A stretch of 41,752 nucleotides of DNA from DAXETY01 sp051155755. GTDB taxonomy: Bacteria; Desulfobacterota; Desulfobacteria; Desulfobacterales; SG8-13. Each line of letters starts with the position of its first letter. The first letter of the stretch is position 1. Of the stretch, positions 24,389 through 32,856 are shown one piece after another. The notes under the pieces are model-generated. The model was not told the DNA's origin. It did no database searches and worked only from the letters and a program-made list of their open reading frames with translations. Location of the stretch: NCBI GenBank assembly GCA_051155755.1, contig DAXETY010000046.1, positions 1-41,752 on the forward strand, written 5' to 3'. The position numbers were made by a program, and so were the translations under genes.

Positions 24389-24642
24389 ATGGACTTCGAA
24401 AAACAGCGCCAACGCATGGTCCAACAGCAGTTGGTTCGACGCGGCATCCGGGATGAAGCGGTTCTGGAGGCCATGGGAACCGTTCCGCGGGAAGCCTTCC
24501 TGCCCGCAGACATGGCCGAGATGGCTTATGAGGATTCACCGTTGCCGAGTTCCAAAGCAAGCAACTGGAATCGGTCCGCTTCGTTCCGCTGGTGGGCGAG
24601 GCCGGTTGGCAAGATTCCAACCTTCCGCCCATGAACCGCTGA
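24389..24642 (+). pseudogene. pcm: Decayed protein-L-isoaspartate O-methyltransferase (internal deletion and frameshift)
   Basis: The first 51 codons (MDFEKQRQRMVQQQLVRRGI to AYEDSPLP) are a perfect Pcm N-terminus, with AGGGAG 6 bases before the ATG. Instead of the expected IGxGQTIS and SAM-binding domain, the sequence jumps straight to the Pcm C-terminus in another frame: from about 24547, EFQSKQLESVRFVPLVGEAGW, where VRFVPLV is the usual end of Pcm. So about 130-140 codons, including the whole SAM-binding site, are gone and the frame has shifted. The original frame stops at 24634, the C-terminal frame at 24642. No repair activity is possible. It lies between the MCE gene and the MBL gene. 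Confidence 0.88.
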
Positions 24643-24655
24643 AGGCCGCCGAGCC

Positions 24656-25378
24656 ATGAAACTGATCTTTGCCGGCACCCGCGGCTATATCCAGGCCCGC
24701 ACGCCGCGCCACTATCGCCACAGCGCGCTGGAGGTTTCCTACTACGGTAAACGGGTTCGCATCGATTGTGGTGAAGACTGGCTGGATTGTGCGCGTTCCA
24801 TCGCCGCTTCCGCAATCGTGCTCACCCATGCTCACCCGGATCACACCGGTGGACTGAAAAACGGAACGTCGTGTCCGGTCTACGCCACGTCGGAAACATG
24901 GGATGCCATTGACGGATACCCCATCGAAACCCGACACACGATCCGGCCCCGGGACCCTTTCGTCATCGAAGCGATTCAGTTCGAGGCCTTCGACGTGGAA
25001 CACAGCACCCGGGCCCCGGCGGTGGGATACCGGATTACCGCCGGCCGGGTCTCCGTTTTTTACGTGCCGGATCTGGTGTACATCGTCAAACGGCAACAGG
25101 CGCTGCAGGGGGCCAGAATCTACATCGGCGACGGGGCCACTATGAAACGTTCTTTCGTGCGCAAACCCGGTGAAAAGCTGATCGGTCACACACCGGTGCG
25201 CACCCAGTTGACCTGGTGCCGGAAAGAGGGCGTTCCGCGGGCGATCATCACCCACTGCGGATCGGAAATCGTAGAGGGCGATGAAAGGAGCCTGGGTGCC
25301 GAACTGCGGGAGATGGCCGCAGAGCGCAACATAACGGCCGAATTTGCCTACGACGGACTGGAAGTCGTATTGCGCTGA
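24656..25378 (+). CDS. MBL-fold metal-dependent hydrolase
   Basis: 240 residues; a metallo-beta-lactamase fold with the metal motif THAHPDH (His58, His60, Asp62, His63), an early MKLIFAGTRGY strand, a later FDVEHS (His ligand), GDGATMKR and a final ITHCGS. The overall shape resembles small RNase Z-like or Lactamase_B_2 enzymes, but the specific exosite of tRNA 3' processing enzymes is not seen, so the substrate is open. The start at 24656 has only a weak ribosome site, and the gene begins 13 bases after the broken pcm, so it may depend on transcription from the operon before it. The TGA stop at 25376-25378 touches repeat copy C. Confidence 0.78.
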   Translation: MKLIFAGTRGYIQARTPRHYRHSALEVSYYGKRVRIDCGEDWLDCARSIAASAIVLTHAHPDHTGGLKNGTSCPVYATSETWDAIDGYPIETRHTIRPRDPFVIEAIQFEAFDVEHSTRAPAVGYRITAGRVSVFYVPDLVYIVKRQQALQGARIYIGDGATMKRSFVRKPGEKLIGHTPVRTQLTWCRKEGVPRAIITHCGSEIVEGDERSLGAELREMAAERNITAEFAYDGLEVVLR

Positions 25379-25440
25379 TTCTTGCCGAAACCGGGCGCCA
25401 CTGCAGACTCAACATGGAAGCCCACTTTTTTTCCGTCTTT
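25379..25440 (+). repeat. Interspersed multi-hairpin repeat, copy C (degenerate)
   Basis: TTCTTGCCGAAACCGGGCGC, then ACTGCAGACTCAACATGGAAGC and a T-rich end. Same block order as copies A and B (TTCTTGCC, ACCGGG, CTGCA, TCAACA, GAAGC) with changes that weaken the stems. It starts at the base after the stop of the MBL gene and forms the first 20 codons of the open frame that continues into the BON-like ORF. Confidence 0.6.
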
Positions 25441-25768
25441 TCGAGTGGAAACCGAAGAATTGCGGATTTCGGGCCGGGACGGCGTGGTGCACCTCCAAGG
25501 CGTGTTGCCGGCGGAGAACAGCCGTCGGCGGCTGCGCGAAATTATCGAAAACGTCCTGGATTTCAAGAAAGTCGACGACCGGCTGGCCATCGACCGCACC
25601 CTCTGGGAACAACGCAAGCGCAGCCGGGGACGCTCGGCCGAAGCGCAAAAAAAAGAAGATGAGACGCTCATGGAGGGCGAGCGTACAGAGACCGACCCTT
25701 TTGCGGCCATGGCGGACGGGAAACCGATGGCACCGCCGGATACGCTTCAGCCGGAGAAGAAAAAATAA
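25382..25768 (+). CDS. BON-like domain ORF whose 5' end lies in a repeat (possible gene fragment)
   Basis: 128 codons from a TTG. Codons 1-20 come from repeat copy C. From about codon 22 the protein looks real: VETEELRISGRDGVVHLQGV, then AENSRRRLREIIENVL and KKVDDRLAI, which match the strand-helix-strand pattern of a BON domain; a charged tail rich in Lys and Glu ends in EKKK. No ribosome site is seen before the TTG, nor before an in-frame GTG at 25445. The frame is the same as that of the MBL gene before its TGA at 25376. It may be a fragment that lost its own start to the repeat, or a gene using a poor start. Function of the fragment unknown. Confidence 0.5.
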   Translation: MPKPGATADSTWKPTFFPSFRVETEELRISGRDGVVHLQGVLPAENSRRRLREIIENVLDFKKVDDRLAIDRTLWEQRKRSRGRSAEAQKKEDETLMEGERTETDPFAAMADGKPMAPPDTLQPEKKK

Positions 25769-25790
25769 GCCGCATACGATTGGATGCGGC
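25759..25790 (-). terminator. Rho-independent terminator of the hybrid kinase gene
   Basis: GCCGCAT (25769-25775), 8-base loop, ATGCGGC (25784-25790): a perfect 7-bp stem. Read on the minus strand it is followed by TTATTTTTT, as expected for a terminator of the gene that ends at 25807. Confidence 0.7.
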
Positions 25791-25806
25791 AAAACCGAAG
25801 GCCGAT

Positions 25807-28062
25807 TCAGCCGGACTGCAGCAGCGATTTGATCGCGCGGCCGATCTTTTCAATTGTGTAGGGTTTTTTGATGTAGGGGCCGGCCCCGAGACGCTGGGCC
25901 TGCTGGACACGCTGGGTTTCCGAATAGCCGCTGGCAATGATCGCCTTTTGACCCGGATAGAGTTCGATAATCCTCCGATAGGTTTCCAGGCCGTCGATGC
26001 CCGGATCCATAATCATATCCAGTATGATCAGATCCACGGAATGGTCGAAAAGAAATTTCACGGCATCTTCGCCGCTGGCGGCGGTAAATACCTGGTAGTT
26101 CAATTTTTCAAGCATGCGGCTGAGAATTTCCCGCTGATCGGAAAGATCATCGACCACCAGGATCGACTCGCCGCCGCCGCGATGATCTTCGAGCGCAAAC
26201 GGTTGCTGCAAGCTGGGCAACGGTTCCCGGCTCAGCGGGAAATACAACTCGAAGGTGGTACCTTCGCCCTCGGTGCTGCGGACATCGATGTATCCGTGAT
26301 GATCCTGAACCGTTCCCCAGACAACCGCCATTCCGAGACCGGTGCCGCTGCGGCCCATCACTTTTTTGGTGTAAAACGGTTCGAATATCCGGGTTAGATC
26401 TTCGGGTGCGATGCCTTCGCCGAAATCTTCGACTCGCAGCACCACGTACTCACCCTGCTCCACTTGTTCATAACCGCGAATCGGCGCCTCCAAATAGCGA
26501 CTGGTGGTGGAAATCAGGATTTTTCCACCATTGGGTTGGGCTTCGGCCGCATTGGAAACCAGGTTCATCACGGTTTTGCGCAGGTGCACCGAGGAGCCCC
26601 GGATGTTGGGAAGTTTTGTTTCGAAGTCGGTATCGATTTCGATGTGGGGATGATATTTTTCCAGGCGCCGGTACTCGGGGGAGTTCAAATAACTTTGCAC
26701 GATTTCATTCAGGTTCAGCACTTCTTTGGTGGTCACACCGCGCCGTGCCAGGGTCAGCAGATCCTGGACAATGGTCGCCGCCTTTTGACCGGAATCCTTC
26801 ATAGTAAGAATCGGTGCGCACAGCGGGCTGTCCGGGGGCAGGTCCATCAGGATCAAGTCAGGGTAGCTGACGATGCCCGACAGTACGTTGTTCAGGTCGT
26901 GGGCCACGCCGCCGGCCAAAAGACCCAGGGCCTCCATTTTGCGGGAGCGAGCCAATTTCTCCTGCAGAACTTCACGCTCTTTCTGTGCTTCGATCCGCTC
27001 GGTGATATCGCGGTTAACGCCCAGAATCGCCACCGGACGCCCATCTTCTCCGAGCAGAAACGAAGCCGTAATTTCGGCGAAGATGGTCGATCCGTCGCTG
27101 CAGTACATTTCGGCCTCGAATCGCGCCGAACGATGGAAATCGCCGGTGGCCGCCCCCTTTTCCATTTGCTCGGAAAGAATCTGTTCAATCAGGTTCAGCG
27201 AATTCGGCGTGACGAGGGATTCGATGTTCATGCGCAGAACGGCATCCGCCGTCCAGCCCTGCATTTTCTCGATGGCCGGACTGACATAGCTCAGGTTCAG
27301 CTCCAGATCCATCGTCCAGATCACATCGTTGATGTTTTCCGCCAGCAGGCGATATTTTTCTTCACTGCGTTTGAGCTCCTCCTTGGCTTCCAGCAGCTGG
27401 CGTCTCTCGTTCTGCAGCGAATATACCGCCTGTTTTTCGCGATCGGCCGCGTTTTGCATGCCGCGCACCAGCACCGAGACCGATAAGGCAACGATGGCGT
27501 TTAATAAAATGAAATTCGATCCGGCCACAAGGGTTCGGAACGGTGAAACCGGCAACGACTGCTCCGGCGCAAGGATTCCCGTCACATTCAAGTAACCCAG
27601 AAAACCCAGCGTCACGGCATTGGCAATCAAGGCCAGCAGGGCCGATTTCGTACCGAGCAATAACCCGGCCAGCACTGCAAATCCAAACAGCCAGGCCGGC
27701 CCGCCGCTGAATATTCCGACGGTGGCCGTTACCCCAGTACCAATTCCATAGCTGACCAGCAGGGCACTGAAGGCACGAATTTCATAACGGGTGCTTCGTG
27801 ACAGCAGAATCCAGAGCGTTGCAAAATACCCCAGGGTGTTCAGCCCCACCAGGTGCCAGTGCCGCTCGCGCAGGGCCACCGGTATCGATACAAAGTAAAC
27901 AATTAAACCCAGGCCGAGACCGACGATCAGGATGGTCAGTAAAATTCGCTCCCGCCAGTAGAGCAATCCGCCGTCATGGGTCGAGGCAAAACGATCCAGC
28001 AGTGATTCGAAAATATGGAATCGCTTGCGGGTGGGTTTTCCCCTCATTGCTGAATCGCGCAT
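25807..28062 (-). CDS. Membrane hybrid sensor histidine kinase (PAS, HisKA/HATPase, receiver)
   Basis: About 751 residues. The N-terminal third holds about five or six membrane segments (about 38-205), followed by a short coiled coil, a PAS domain with PAC (about 234-360), the phospho-acceptor motif GGVAHDLNNVL (about 382-392), the ATP-binding region with NLVSNAAEAQ, EDFGEGI and GTGLGMAVVWG, and a C-terminal receiver domain (about 632-750) with VVDD, LIILD as phospho-acceptor and IKKP. It is a self-contained input-to-phosphorelay protein; the N-terminal multi-spanning part may sense a lipid or redox signal, but no known domain name fits it. The start at 28062 has AAGGCG 5 bases upstream; the open frame continues to 28161, so the N-terminus is uncertain. 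No response regulator adjoins it. Confidence 0.87.
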   Translation of the reverse strand: MRDSAMRGKPTRKRFHIFESLLDRFASTHDGGLLYWRERILLTILIVGLGLGLIVYFVSIPVALRERHWHLVGLNTLGYFATLWILLSRSTRYEIRAFSALLVSYGIGTGVTATVGIFSGGPAWLFGFAVLAGLLLGTKSALLALIANAVTLGFLGYLNVTGILAPEQSLPVSPFRTLVAGSNFILLNAIVALSVSVLVRGMQNAADREKQAVYSLQNERRQLLEAKEELKRSEEKYRLLAENINDVIWTMDLELNLSYVSPAIEKMQGWTADAVLRMNIESLVTPNSLNLIEQILSEQMEKGAATGDFHRSARFEAEMYCSDGSTIFAEITASFLLGEDGRPVAILGVNRDITERIEAQKEREVLQEKLARSRKMEALGLLAGGVAHDLNNVLSGIVSYPDLILMDLPPDSPLCAPILTMKDSGQKAATIVQDLLTLARRGVTTKEVLNLNEIVQSYLNSPEYRRLEKYHPHIEIDTDFETKLPNIRGSSVHLRKTVMNLVSNAAEAQPNGGKILISTTSRYLEAPIRGYEQVEQGEYVVLRVEDFGEGIAPEDLTRIFEPFYTKKVMGRSGTGLGMAVVWGTVQDHHGYIDVRSTEGEGTTFELYFPLSREPLPSLQQPFALEDHRGGGESILVVDDLSDQREILSRMLEKLNYQVFTAASGEDAVKFLFDHSVDLIILDMIMDPGIDGLETYRRIIELYPGQKAIIASGYSETQRVQQAQRLGAGPYIKKPYTIEKIGRAIKSLLQSG

Positions 28063-28162
28063 GCCATCGCCTTGGCCATGGAACGTCATTCCAACGGATT
28101 CCGGATGGAATGGCATTTGTGGAAAGGGACAACGCACTGTCTTTTTCATCGACGCCGACACA

Positions 28163-28223
28163 GGATGTAGTTTTGCCCTGGTAACATCCTTAAAATTATA
28201 CCAGAGAAAGAAAATCCTGGAAA
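28163..28223 (-). promoter_or_regulatory. Candidate promoter and inverted repeat before the hybrid kinase
   Basis: Minus strand: TTTCCA (28223-28218), 17 bases, perfect TATAAT (28200-28195). Over the predicted start (near 28188) lies an inverted repeat, GGATGT (28163-28168) and ACATCC (28184-28189), 15 bases apart, a candidate operator or leader hairpin. Confidence 0.45.
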
Positions 28224-28884
28224 GTACAATACCAAAGAAAAATAGAATGTTGGCAGGAATCGCGAGAACCGGCTCGCGACGGGGGGCTACTGGGCGGTGA
28301 CTCTCCCCCGACTGCTCCGCCGCGATGATGCATATTGGCCGGGGACGGATCAGGGCGTTGTTGGGTATTTACGGCCAATACCAGCATCGGGCGGAGCAGG
28401 CGGGTTCACCTCCATCCGAAGGATAGAGAGCGAATCCACAGCCGGCCGCCGGTATTTTCGAAGCCATCGTTGGGACCGCGTCGAAACCGCATGCAAAGCG
28501 GAATATGCCCGCTGCCAGGATATCAAAAAATCAGACCCGGGCAGCTCACTCCCTACAGCGACGATGCCCAAATCACGGCACGGGCCCGGTGTTACCGGCG
28601 GACGATTCACAGTAGCGGAGCAAAGGATGTGCCAGAACGGGCAAATATCGACATAAGCTATTATGATTTATATACTTTTTTAAAACCAGCGGTTATGACA
28701 GGCGGTAAACGGTGCAGGCGTTACCATACATCCCTGGCCCCAAAGGGCGGCACATAAATAGAATATATTCAATTTCAGTTACTTGGATACGTAGCGTTTT
28801 TCCTGCAGGCATGAACGGGAAGGTCTGCAGAGCCGGTTTTGCCGTTTTGCCGGGGTAGGAATCGCAGTGAAAAAGGTCGGGCCG
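28224..28884. other. Long intergenic stretch without a recognisable gene
   Basis: About 650 bases with no convincing coding sequence on either strand. Small stem-loops occur (CGCGAG-AACCGG-CTCGCG at 28261-28278; GGTATT-N6-AATACC near 28364-28382). The part at 28640-28790 is AT-rich. It may hold a small RNA or a decayed gene; I see no specific signal. Confidence 0.4.
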
Positions 28885-28919
28885 GGTGCACGGGTTCGCC
28901 TAAGCGCAACCCGTGCACC
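28885..28919 (-). terminator. Strong stem-loop downstream of the sigma-54 regulator gene
   Basis: A perfect 12-bp inverted repeat (GGTGCACGGGTT at 28885-28896; AACCCGTGCACC at 28908-28919) with an 11-base loop. On the minus strand it follows the stop at 28974 by about 55 bases, and CCTTTTTC follows 7-12 bases later, so it probably ends transcription of the regulator. The T-run is not directly attached, so a processing or attenuation role is possible. Confidence 0.55.
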
Positions 28920-28973
28920 GGATGGTCGGTGCGAAAGGACATCCGCCCCCCCGGTTGAACCGGAATGGAGCGA

Positions 28974-30338
28974 TCAGGATTTGCCCCGGAAATCGTCCGG
29001 GTCCAGGTTGTATTTTTTCAGCATTTCGTAAAGATCTGCACGATATTTTCCGGCCAGTTTCGCCGCCTGGCTGACGTTGCCGCCGGTAAACTCGATCAGC
29101 TGCACCAGATAACTGCGCATAAAATCGTCTCTGGCTTCCTTGAGGGTCTTGATACCGACGTCATCTTCGCTCTCCTGGCGCGAAAGAATCAATTCGGTCT
29201 GTATCTCATCTCCGGTCGCCAGTGCCACGGCGCTTTCAATGGTGTTTTCCAGCTCCCGGACATTACCGGGCCAGTTGTGCTGCAGCATTTTTTGCAGGGC
29301 GGCAGAAGAAAACCCTTTAATATCCTTGTTCATTTCATTACGGTATTTTTTCAGAAAGTGCTTTGCCAGAAGCGGTATATCTTCTTTGCGCTCCCGCAGT
29401 GACGGCAACTGAATCACAATGACGTGAATTCGATAGAAGAGGTCTTCCCGAAACCGGCCTCGATCCACCTCTTCGGTAAGATTCCGATTCGAGGCCGTAA
29501 TAATGCGCGTGTTGACACGTATGGTCTGGTTGCCGCCCAGTGGAAAGAATTCTCTCTCCTCCAGAACCCGCAAGAGCTTGCTTTGCATGGTAATCGGCAT
29601 TTCAGAAATCTCGTCCAGAAAAAAGCTGCCGTTGTGGGCTTGGACGAAAAGGCCTTTTTTATCGGCCGTGGCCCCACTGAAAGCCCCGCGTTTGTAGCCG
29701 AACAATTCGCTTTCCAGCAGGGTTTCCGGGATGGCCGCCCAATTGATCGCGACAAAAGGCCCGTTTTTGCGGGCGCTGGCCAGATGCAGCGATTTGGCGA
29801 TCAGTTCCTTTCCGGTACCGCTTTCACCTTCGATGTGCACGTTGGAGTCGGTTTCCGCCGCCTGGGCGACCTGGTCGAGCACCCGTTTCATGCTCTCGCT
29901 GTTGCCGATGATATTCTTGAATCCGAAATGCGCGTCGCACATTTGCCGCAGGGAATGCACTTCCCGGGACAGCCGTCGTTTTTCCATGCAATTTTCGATC
30001 TGCAGCAACAGTTCATGATAGTTGAACGGTTTGGTGATGTAGCTGACGGCGCCTTTTTTCATGGCCTCCACGGCACTGTCGATGCTGCCGTGGGCCGTCA
30101 GAATGATCACAGGCAGATCCGGATGCCCTTTTCTGAGTTCCAGCATCAGCTGGATCCCGTCGGTCTCCTGGAGCTTGAGGTCAACCAGCGCCAGATCGAT
30201 TTCGTTGGACCGTGAAATCCCCACGGCTCTTCTCGAATCCGGGGCTTTGAACACCTGATACCCCTCGGCTTCCAGCCGCATCTGAATCACGTTCAATATA
30301 TTGCGGTCGTCGTCGACCACCAGGATGCTGTTGCTCAT
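28974..30338 (-). CDS. Sigma-54-dependent response regulator of the GlrR/QseF type
   Basis: 454 residues: a receiver domain (about 1-120, VVDDD at 8-12, phospho-acceptor Asp53, switch Lys in ITKPF), an AAA+ domain (about 145-370, Walker A GESGTGKE, GAFSGA loop, Walker B GSFFLDEI, NWPGNVRELEN) and a Fis-type HTH (about 405-445, GGNVSQAAKLAGKYRADLYEML). The sigma-54 contact loop reads GAFSGA rather than GAFTGA; Thr to Ser is conservative and usually tolerated. It follows a QseG-like lipoprotein gene and a QseE-like kinase gene in that order, as in enterobacterial glrK-yfhG-glrR. GAGGTA lies 8 bases before the ATG. It activates sigma-54 promoters; its own targets are unknown. Confidence 0.88.
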   Translation of the reverse strand: MSNSILVVDDDRNILNVIQMRLEAEGYQVFKAPDSRRAVGISRSNEIDLALVDLKLQETDGIQLMLELRKGHPDLPVIILTAHGSIDSAVEAMKKGAVSYITKPFNYHELLLQIENCMEKRRLSREVHSLRQMCDAHFGFKNIIGNSESMKRVLDQVAQAAETDSNVHIEGESGTGKELIAKSLHLASARKNGPFVAINWAAIPETLLESELFGYKRGAFSGATADKKGLFVQAHNGSFFLDEISEMPITMQSKLLRVLEEREFFPLGGNQTIRVNTRIITASNRNLTEEVDRGRFREDLFYRIHVIVIQLPSLRERKEDIPLLAKHFLKKYRNEMNKDIKGFSSAALQKMLQHNWPGNVRELENTIESAVALATGDEIQTELILSRQESEDDVGIKTLKEARDDFMRSYLVQLIEFTGGNVSQAAKLAGKYRADLYEMLKKYNLDPDDFRGKS

Positions 30339-30495
30339 ATAAATTACCTCGCCGAAAAGTTCCCGGAACGCAGAATTCGAAATGGAAATCCATCTCGGGC
30401 ATCCGGCGCACCGGCAACTCGTTTTTTATAAGTATCGCTGCCCGCCTTGATGCCGACGGGCAATTTGAAAAAGCGCCATTTCTGAACGGACACGA

Positions 30496-31107
30496 TTAGG
30501 GGCTGGTTTCCCTTCGCTTTTCTTCGATTTTGATATCCACTTCCTTCAGCTGGTCGATGCTGCCCTGCAGCTCTTCGATTTTTTTGTTCAACGATTTGAT
30601 CTTTGTATCCCTGGCCTGGGTCGCGCTTTGAAATTGTTCTTGCAATTTCTTTGCCGATTCTCGTTCTTCACGCAACTGTTTTGACAATGCCTCCAGGTTC
30701 CGAATTTGCTCCTCGATCTGATTGTCGGCCGTGATGATCTCTCCGAGCAGTCGAATCCAGGTCTCCGCCTCCAGTTGCCGCCGACTGCCGGGATAGGTTT
30801 TTACCATCTGTTCGAAATTGGCGACCGCCTTGCGATAGTCACGAAATGGATTTCCCGGATGCGCGTAAATCAGACCGATTTGAAACAGCGCCTGATCACC
30901 GAGGGAACGCGGATACATTTTCAGGGCGGTGCGGCTTTCGGCCAGAGCCGCCTCGAATTCACCCCGGGCAAGAAAATAGCGGGATCGCGCCAGATGTTCC
31001 TCGGTTTGCCATTGGTTCAGCGGTACGCTGCATCCCCAAAGCAGCATCATCAGGCCGGCAATGCAAAATAAAACGTGCTGCCCTGCCCTGGCTTGCTTCT
31101 TGCCCAT
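30496..31107 (-). CDS. QseG/YfhG-like outer-membrane lipoprotein with TPR and coiled coil
   Basis: 203 residues. Signal MGKKQARAGQHVLFCIAGLM continues to the lipobox LLWGC with Cys26. Residues about 36-115 form TPR-like helices (ARSRYFLARGEFEAALAESR), and the rest (about 120-200) is a Lys/Glu-rich coiled coil. In E. coli QseG is a lipoprotein that modulates the QseE kinase. Here the gene lies between kinase and regulator genes, overlapping the kinase gene by 58 bases; GGGGAG lies 5 bases before the ATG, so the start is well supported. The function as a regulator of the kinase is inferred from position and architecture. Confidence 0.75.
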   Translation of the reverse strand: MGKKQARAGQHVLFCIAGLMMLLWGCSVPLNQWQTEEHLARSRYFLARGEFEAALAESRTALKMYPRSLGDQALFQIGLIYAHPGNPFRDYRKAVANFEQMVKTYPGSRRQLEAETWIRLLGEIITADNQIEEQIRNLEALSKQLREERESAKKLQEQFQSATQARDTKIKSLNKKIEELQGSIDQLKEVDIKIEEKRRETSP

Positions 31108-32498
31108 ATTTCTCCCCTGTGATTGTTGATGATGTGTTTGGCGATCGCCAGACCCAGACCACTGCCGGCCGGGGCATCGTCATCGGTCTCGATACGGGAA
31201 AATTTGTCGAAAATCCGATTGAGATGCTCGTTGGAAATGCCGATTCCGGTATCGGAAACCGCCACACAGACTGTTTTTCGTTTGGGTTGATGGGTGGACT
31301 GCACCGTCACCCGACCGTCGCGTCCGGTGTATTTCAGTGCGTTCGCGATTAAATTTTCCAGCACCTGACAAATCAGCTCTTCATCGATGGCCACCAACGG
31401 TAGGTTCGGCAGCGGTTTGAGTTCCAGTTGGATGCCGCGGTTGCGCGCCATGGGAGCCAGTTTCAATACACTGCGTTGCAGCACCGGTACCAGACTGCAC
31501 TTTCGGAAGCGGTACTGAACCATCTTGGCTTCCATGCGGGAAAAATCCAGGATCCGGTTGACCGAGGAGATCAAGCGTTCACACTCTTCCTTGTTAATGG
31601 TCAACAATTGCAATTGCCGCTCGGGTGAACTGGTGTAGGTTCCCTCGAGCAGCATCTCCGAAGCTTCCTTGATCGCCGTCAGCGGTGTGCGCAATTCGTG
31701 GGAGACGTGATTGATGAAGTCGATTTTCATTTCGTCCAATTCTTTGAGCTTGGCGCTCATCCGGTTGAAATCTTCGGCCAGCTCCTGAATTTCAGGCGGC
31801 CCCGAGATGACCGGAATGGTTACGTAATTTCCTTTGGCAATCTCCCGACTGTGATTGCGCAGCATAAGAATCGAGCGATTGATTTTGCGCGTGTTAAAAA
31901 ACGATATCAACGTGCCCACGATCACCGTGAGCAGGGCTGTAAACACCGTCATGTTCCATACGCGCACCCCGTAGCGGTTCGAAGTCTGAATTTTGTTTTC
32001 CCGGGCCGTATGAATCAGGTCGATGATTGCGTTCATTTTTTGGGTGATTCCGTCCAATGTGGCTTCACTGGCTTCGCTGTAGCGGCGCGAAGGCGCCGTC
32101 TCCCCGGAGGCGATCCGCTCGGCTTCCCTGGTAAACAGCGTCACGTAATTATCGTAGAGCTGAATGGCTTCGGAAAACAATTTGCGTTCACGTTCGTTTT
32201 CGAATCGGCCTTCGATCTCGGCCAGTTCACCCTCAAACCGGTCCCGTATCTCCCAGAATTGTTTGCGGAAATCTTCGTCTTTGGAAATAAAATACTTTTT
32301 CTCGAAACCGGCCTGGGAAAATAACGTAGCCCGGAGATTTTCCACCCGGGACAGCGTGATGCCGTCCGAAGCGGTCCCCCGGATCAACCGGTTGAGCTGG
32401 TTCATCATGACGGCCACATACACGCCCAGCATGATGACCAGAATCAGAATCACCACGTAGCCCAGCGTCAAGCGCTTGAGCAGCGTAAATTTTGCCAT
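31050..32498 (-). CDS. Sensor histidine kinase of the GlrK/QseE type
   Basis: 482 residues. First membrane segment about 12-32 (LGYVVILILVIMLGVYVAVM), a periplasmic helical sensor region (about 33-175), second membrane segment (about 180-200), HAMP (about 200-255), phospho-acceptor His in NHVSHELRTPLTAI (about 258-268), then ATP-binding motifs NLIANALKYTG, DTGIGI and GSGLGLAIAKH. The architecture and gene order match GlrK (QseE). The start at 32498 has AAGGA 10 bases upstream and leaves a short cytosolic tail before the first membrane segment. It heads a kinase-lipoprotein-regulator operon; a dyad CTTGT-N4-ACAAG at 32630-32643 lies upstream. Confidence 0.88.
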   Translation of the reverse strand: MAKFTLLKRLTLGYVVILILVIMLGVYVAVMMNQLNRLIRGTASDGITLSRVENLRATLFSQAGFEKKYFISKDEDFRKQFWEIRDRFEGELAEIEGRFENERERKLFSEAIQLYDNYVTLFTREAERIASGETAPSRRYSEASEATLDGITQKMNAIIDLIHTARENKIQTSNRYGVRVWNMTVFTALLTVIVGTLISFFNTRKINRSILMLRNHSREIAKGNYVTIPVISGPPEIQELAEDFNRMSAKLKELDEMKIDFINHVSHELRTPLTAIKEASEMLLEGTYTSSPERQLQLLTINKEECERLISSVNRILDFSRMEAKMVQYRFRKCSLVPVLQRSVLKLAPMARNRGIQLELKPLPNLPLVAIDEELICQVLENLIANALKYTGRDGRVTVQSTHQPKRKTVCVAVSDTGIGISNEHLNRIFDKFSRIETDDDAPAGSGLGLAIAKHIINNHRGEIWARSKPGQGSTFYFALPA

Positions 32499-32856
32499 AA
32501 TGCGGATGTCCTTCGCGGACCGTTTGATCCGGCATCGCTCTGAGCCGTCTAAAGGGCGCACCGCCGGACGGAGTAACCGGCCCTCCGAGAATTCAACGGA
32601 TTACCGGAATTGCCGTTTATGACATTTACCTTGTTTTTACAAGATGTTCAACCGGGGCGTGCAGCCCGGTTCGAAAATTTTATCCGCCCTGGATCGAAAC
32701 CGTAAAATTCCCATAAAAATCAGGGTATGGCGGAAGATGTGCATCGGGAGGTGTCGAGCTGAAAGCCGACCGGCAGGCAGGCGGCCCAACAAAAAGGCCA
32801 ACCCGGTGACCCTTGCACCCGTTGCATTCGCCCAAGGTTCACGATATCCTATTTGG
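32499..32856. other. Divergent intergenic region between the kinase operon and mltF-like gene
   Basis: It contains a short dyad CTTGT-N4-ACAAG (32630-32643), possibly an operator. The plus-strand frame of the mltF-like gene is open through the right part, and an ATG at 32644 exists without a ribosome site, so part of this stretch could be an N-terminal extension. No other gene. Confidence 0.4.

Noticed and set aside
28335..28757. Possible 140-residue protein in the long non-coding stretch
   Set aside because: No ribosome site, irregular composition and no family likeness.
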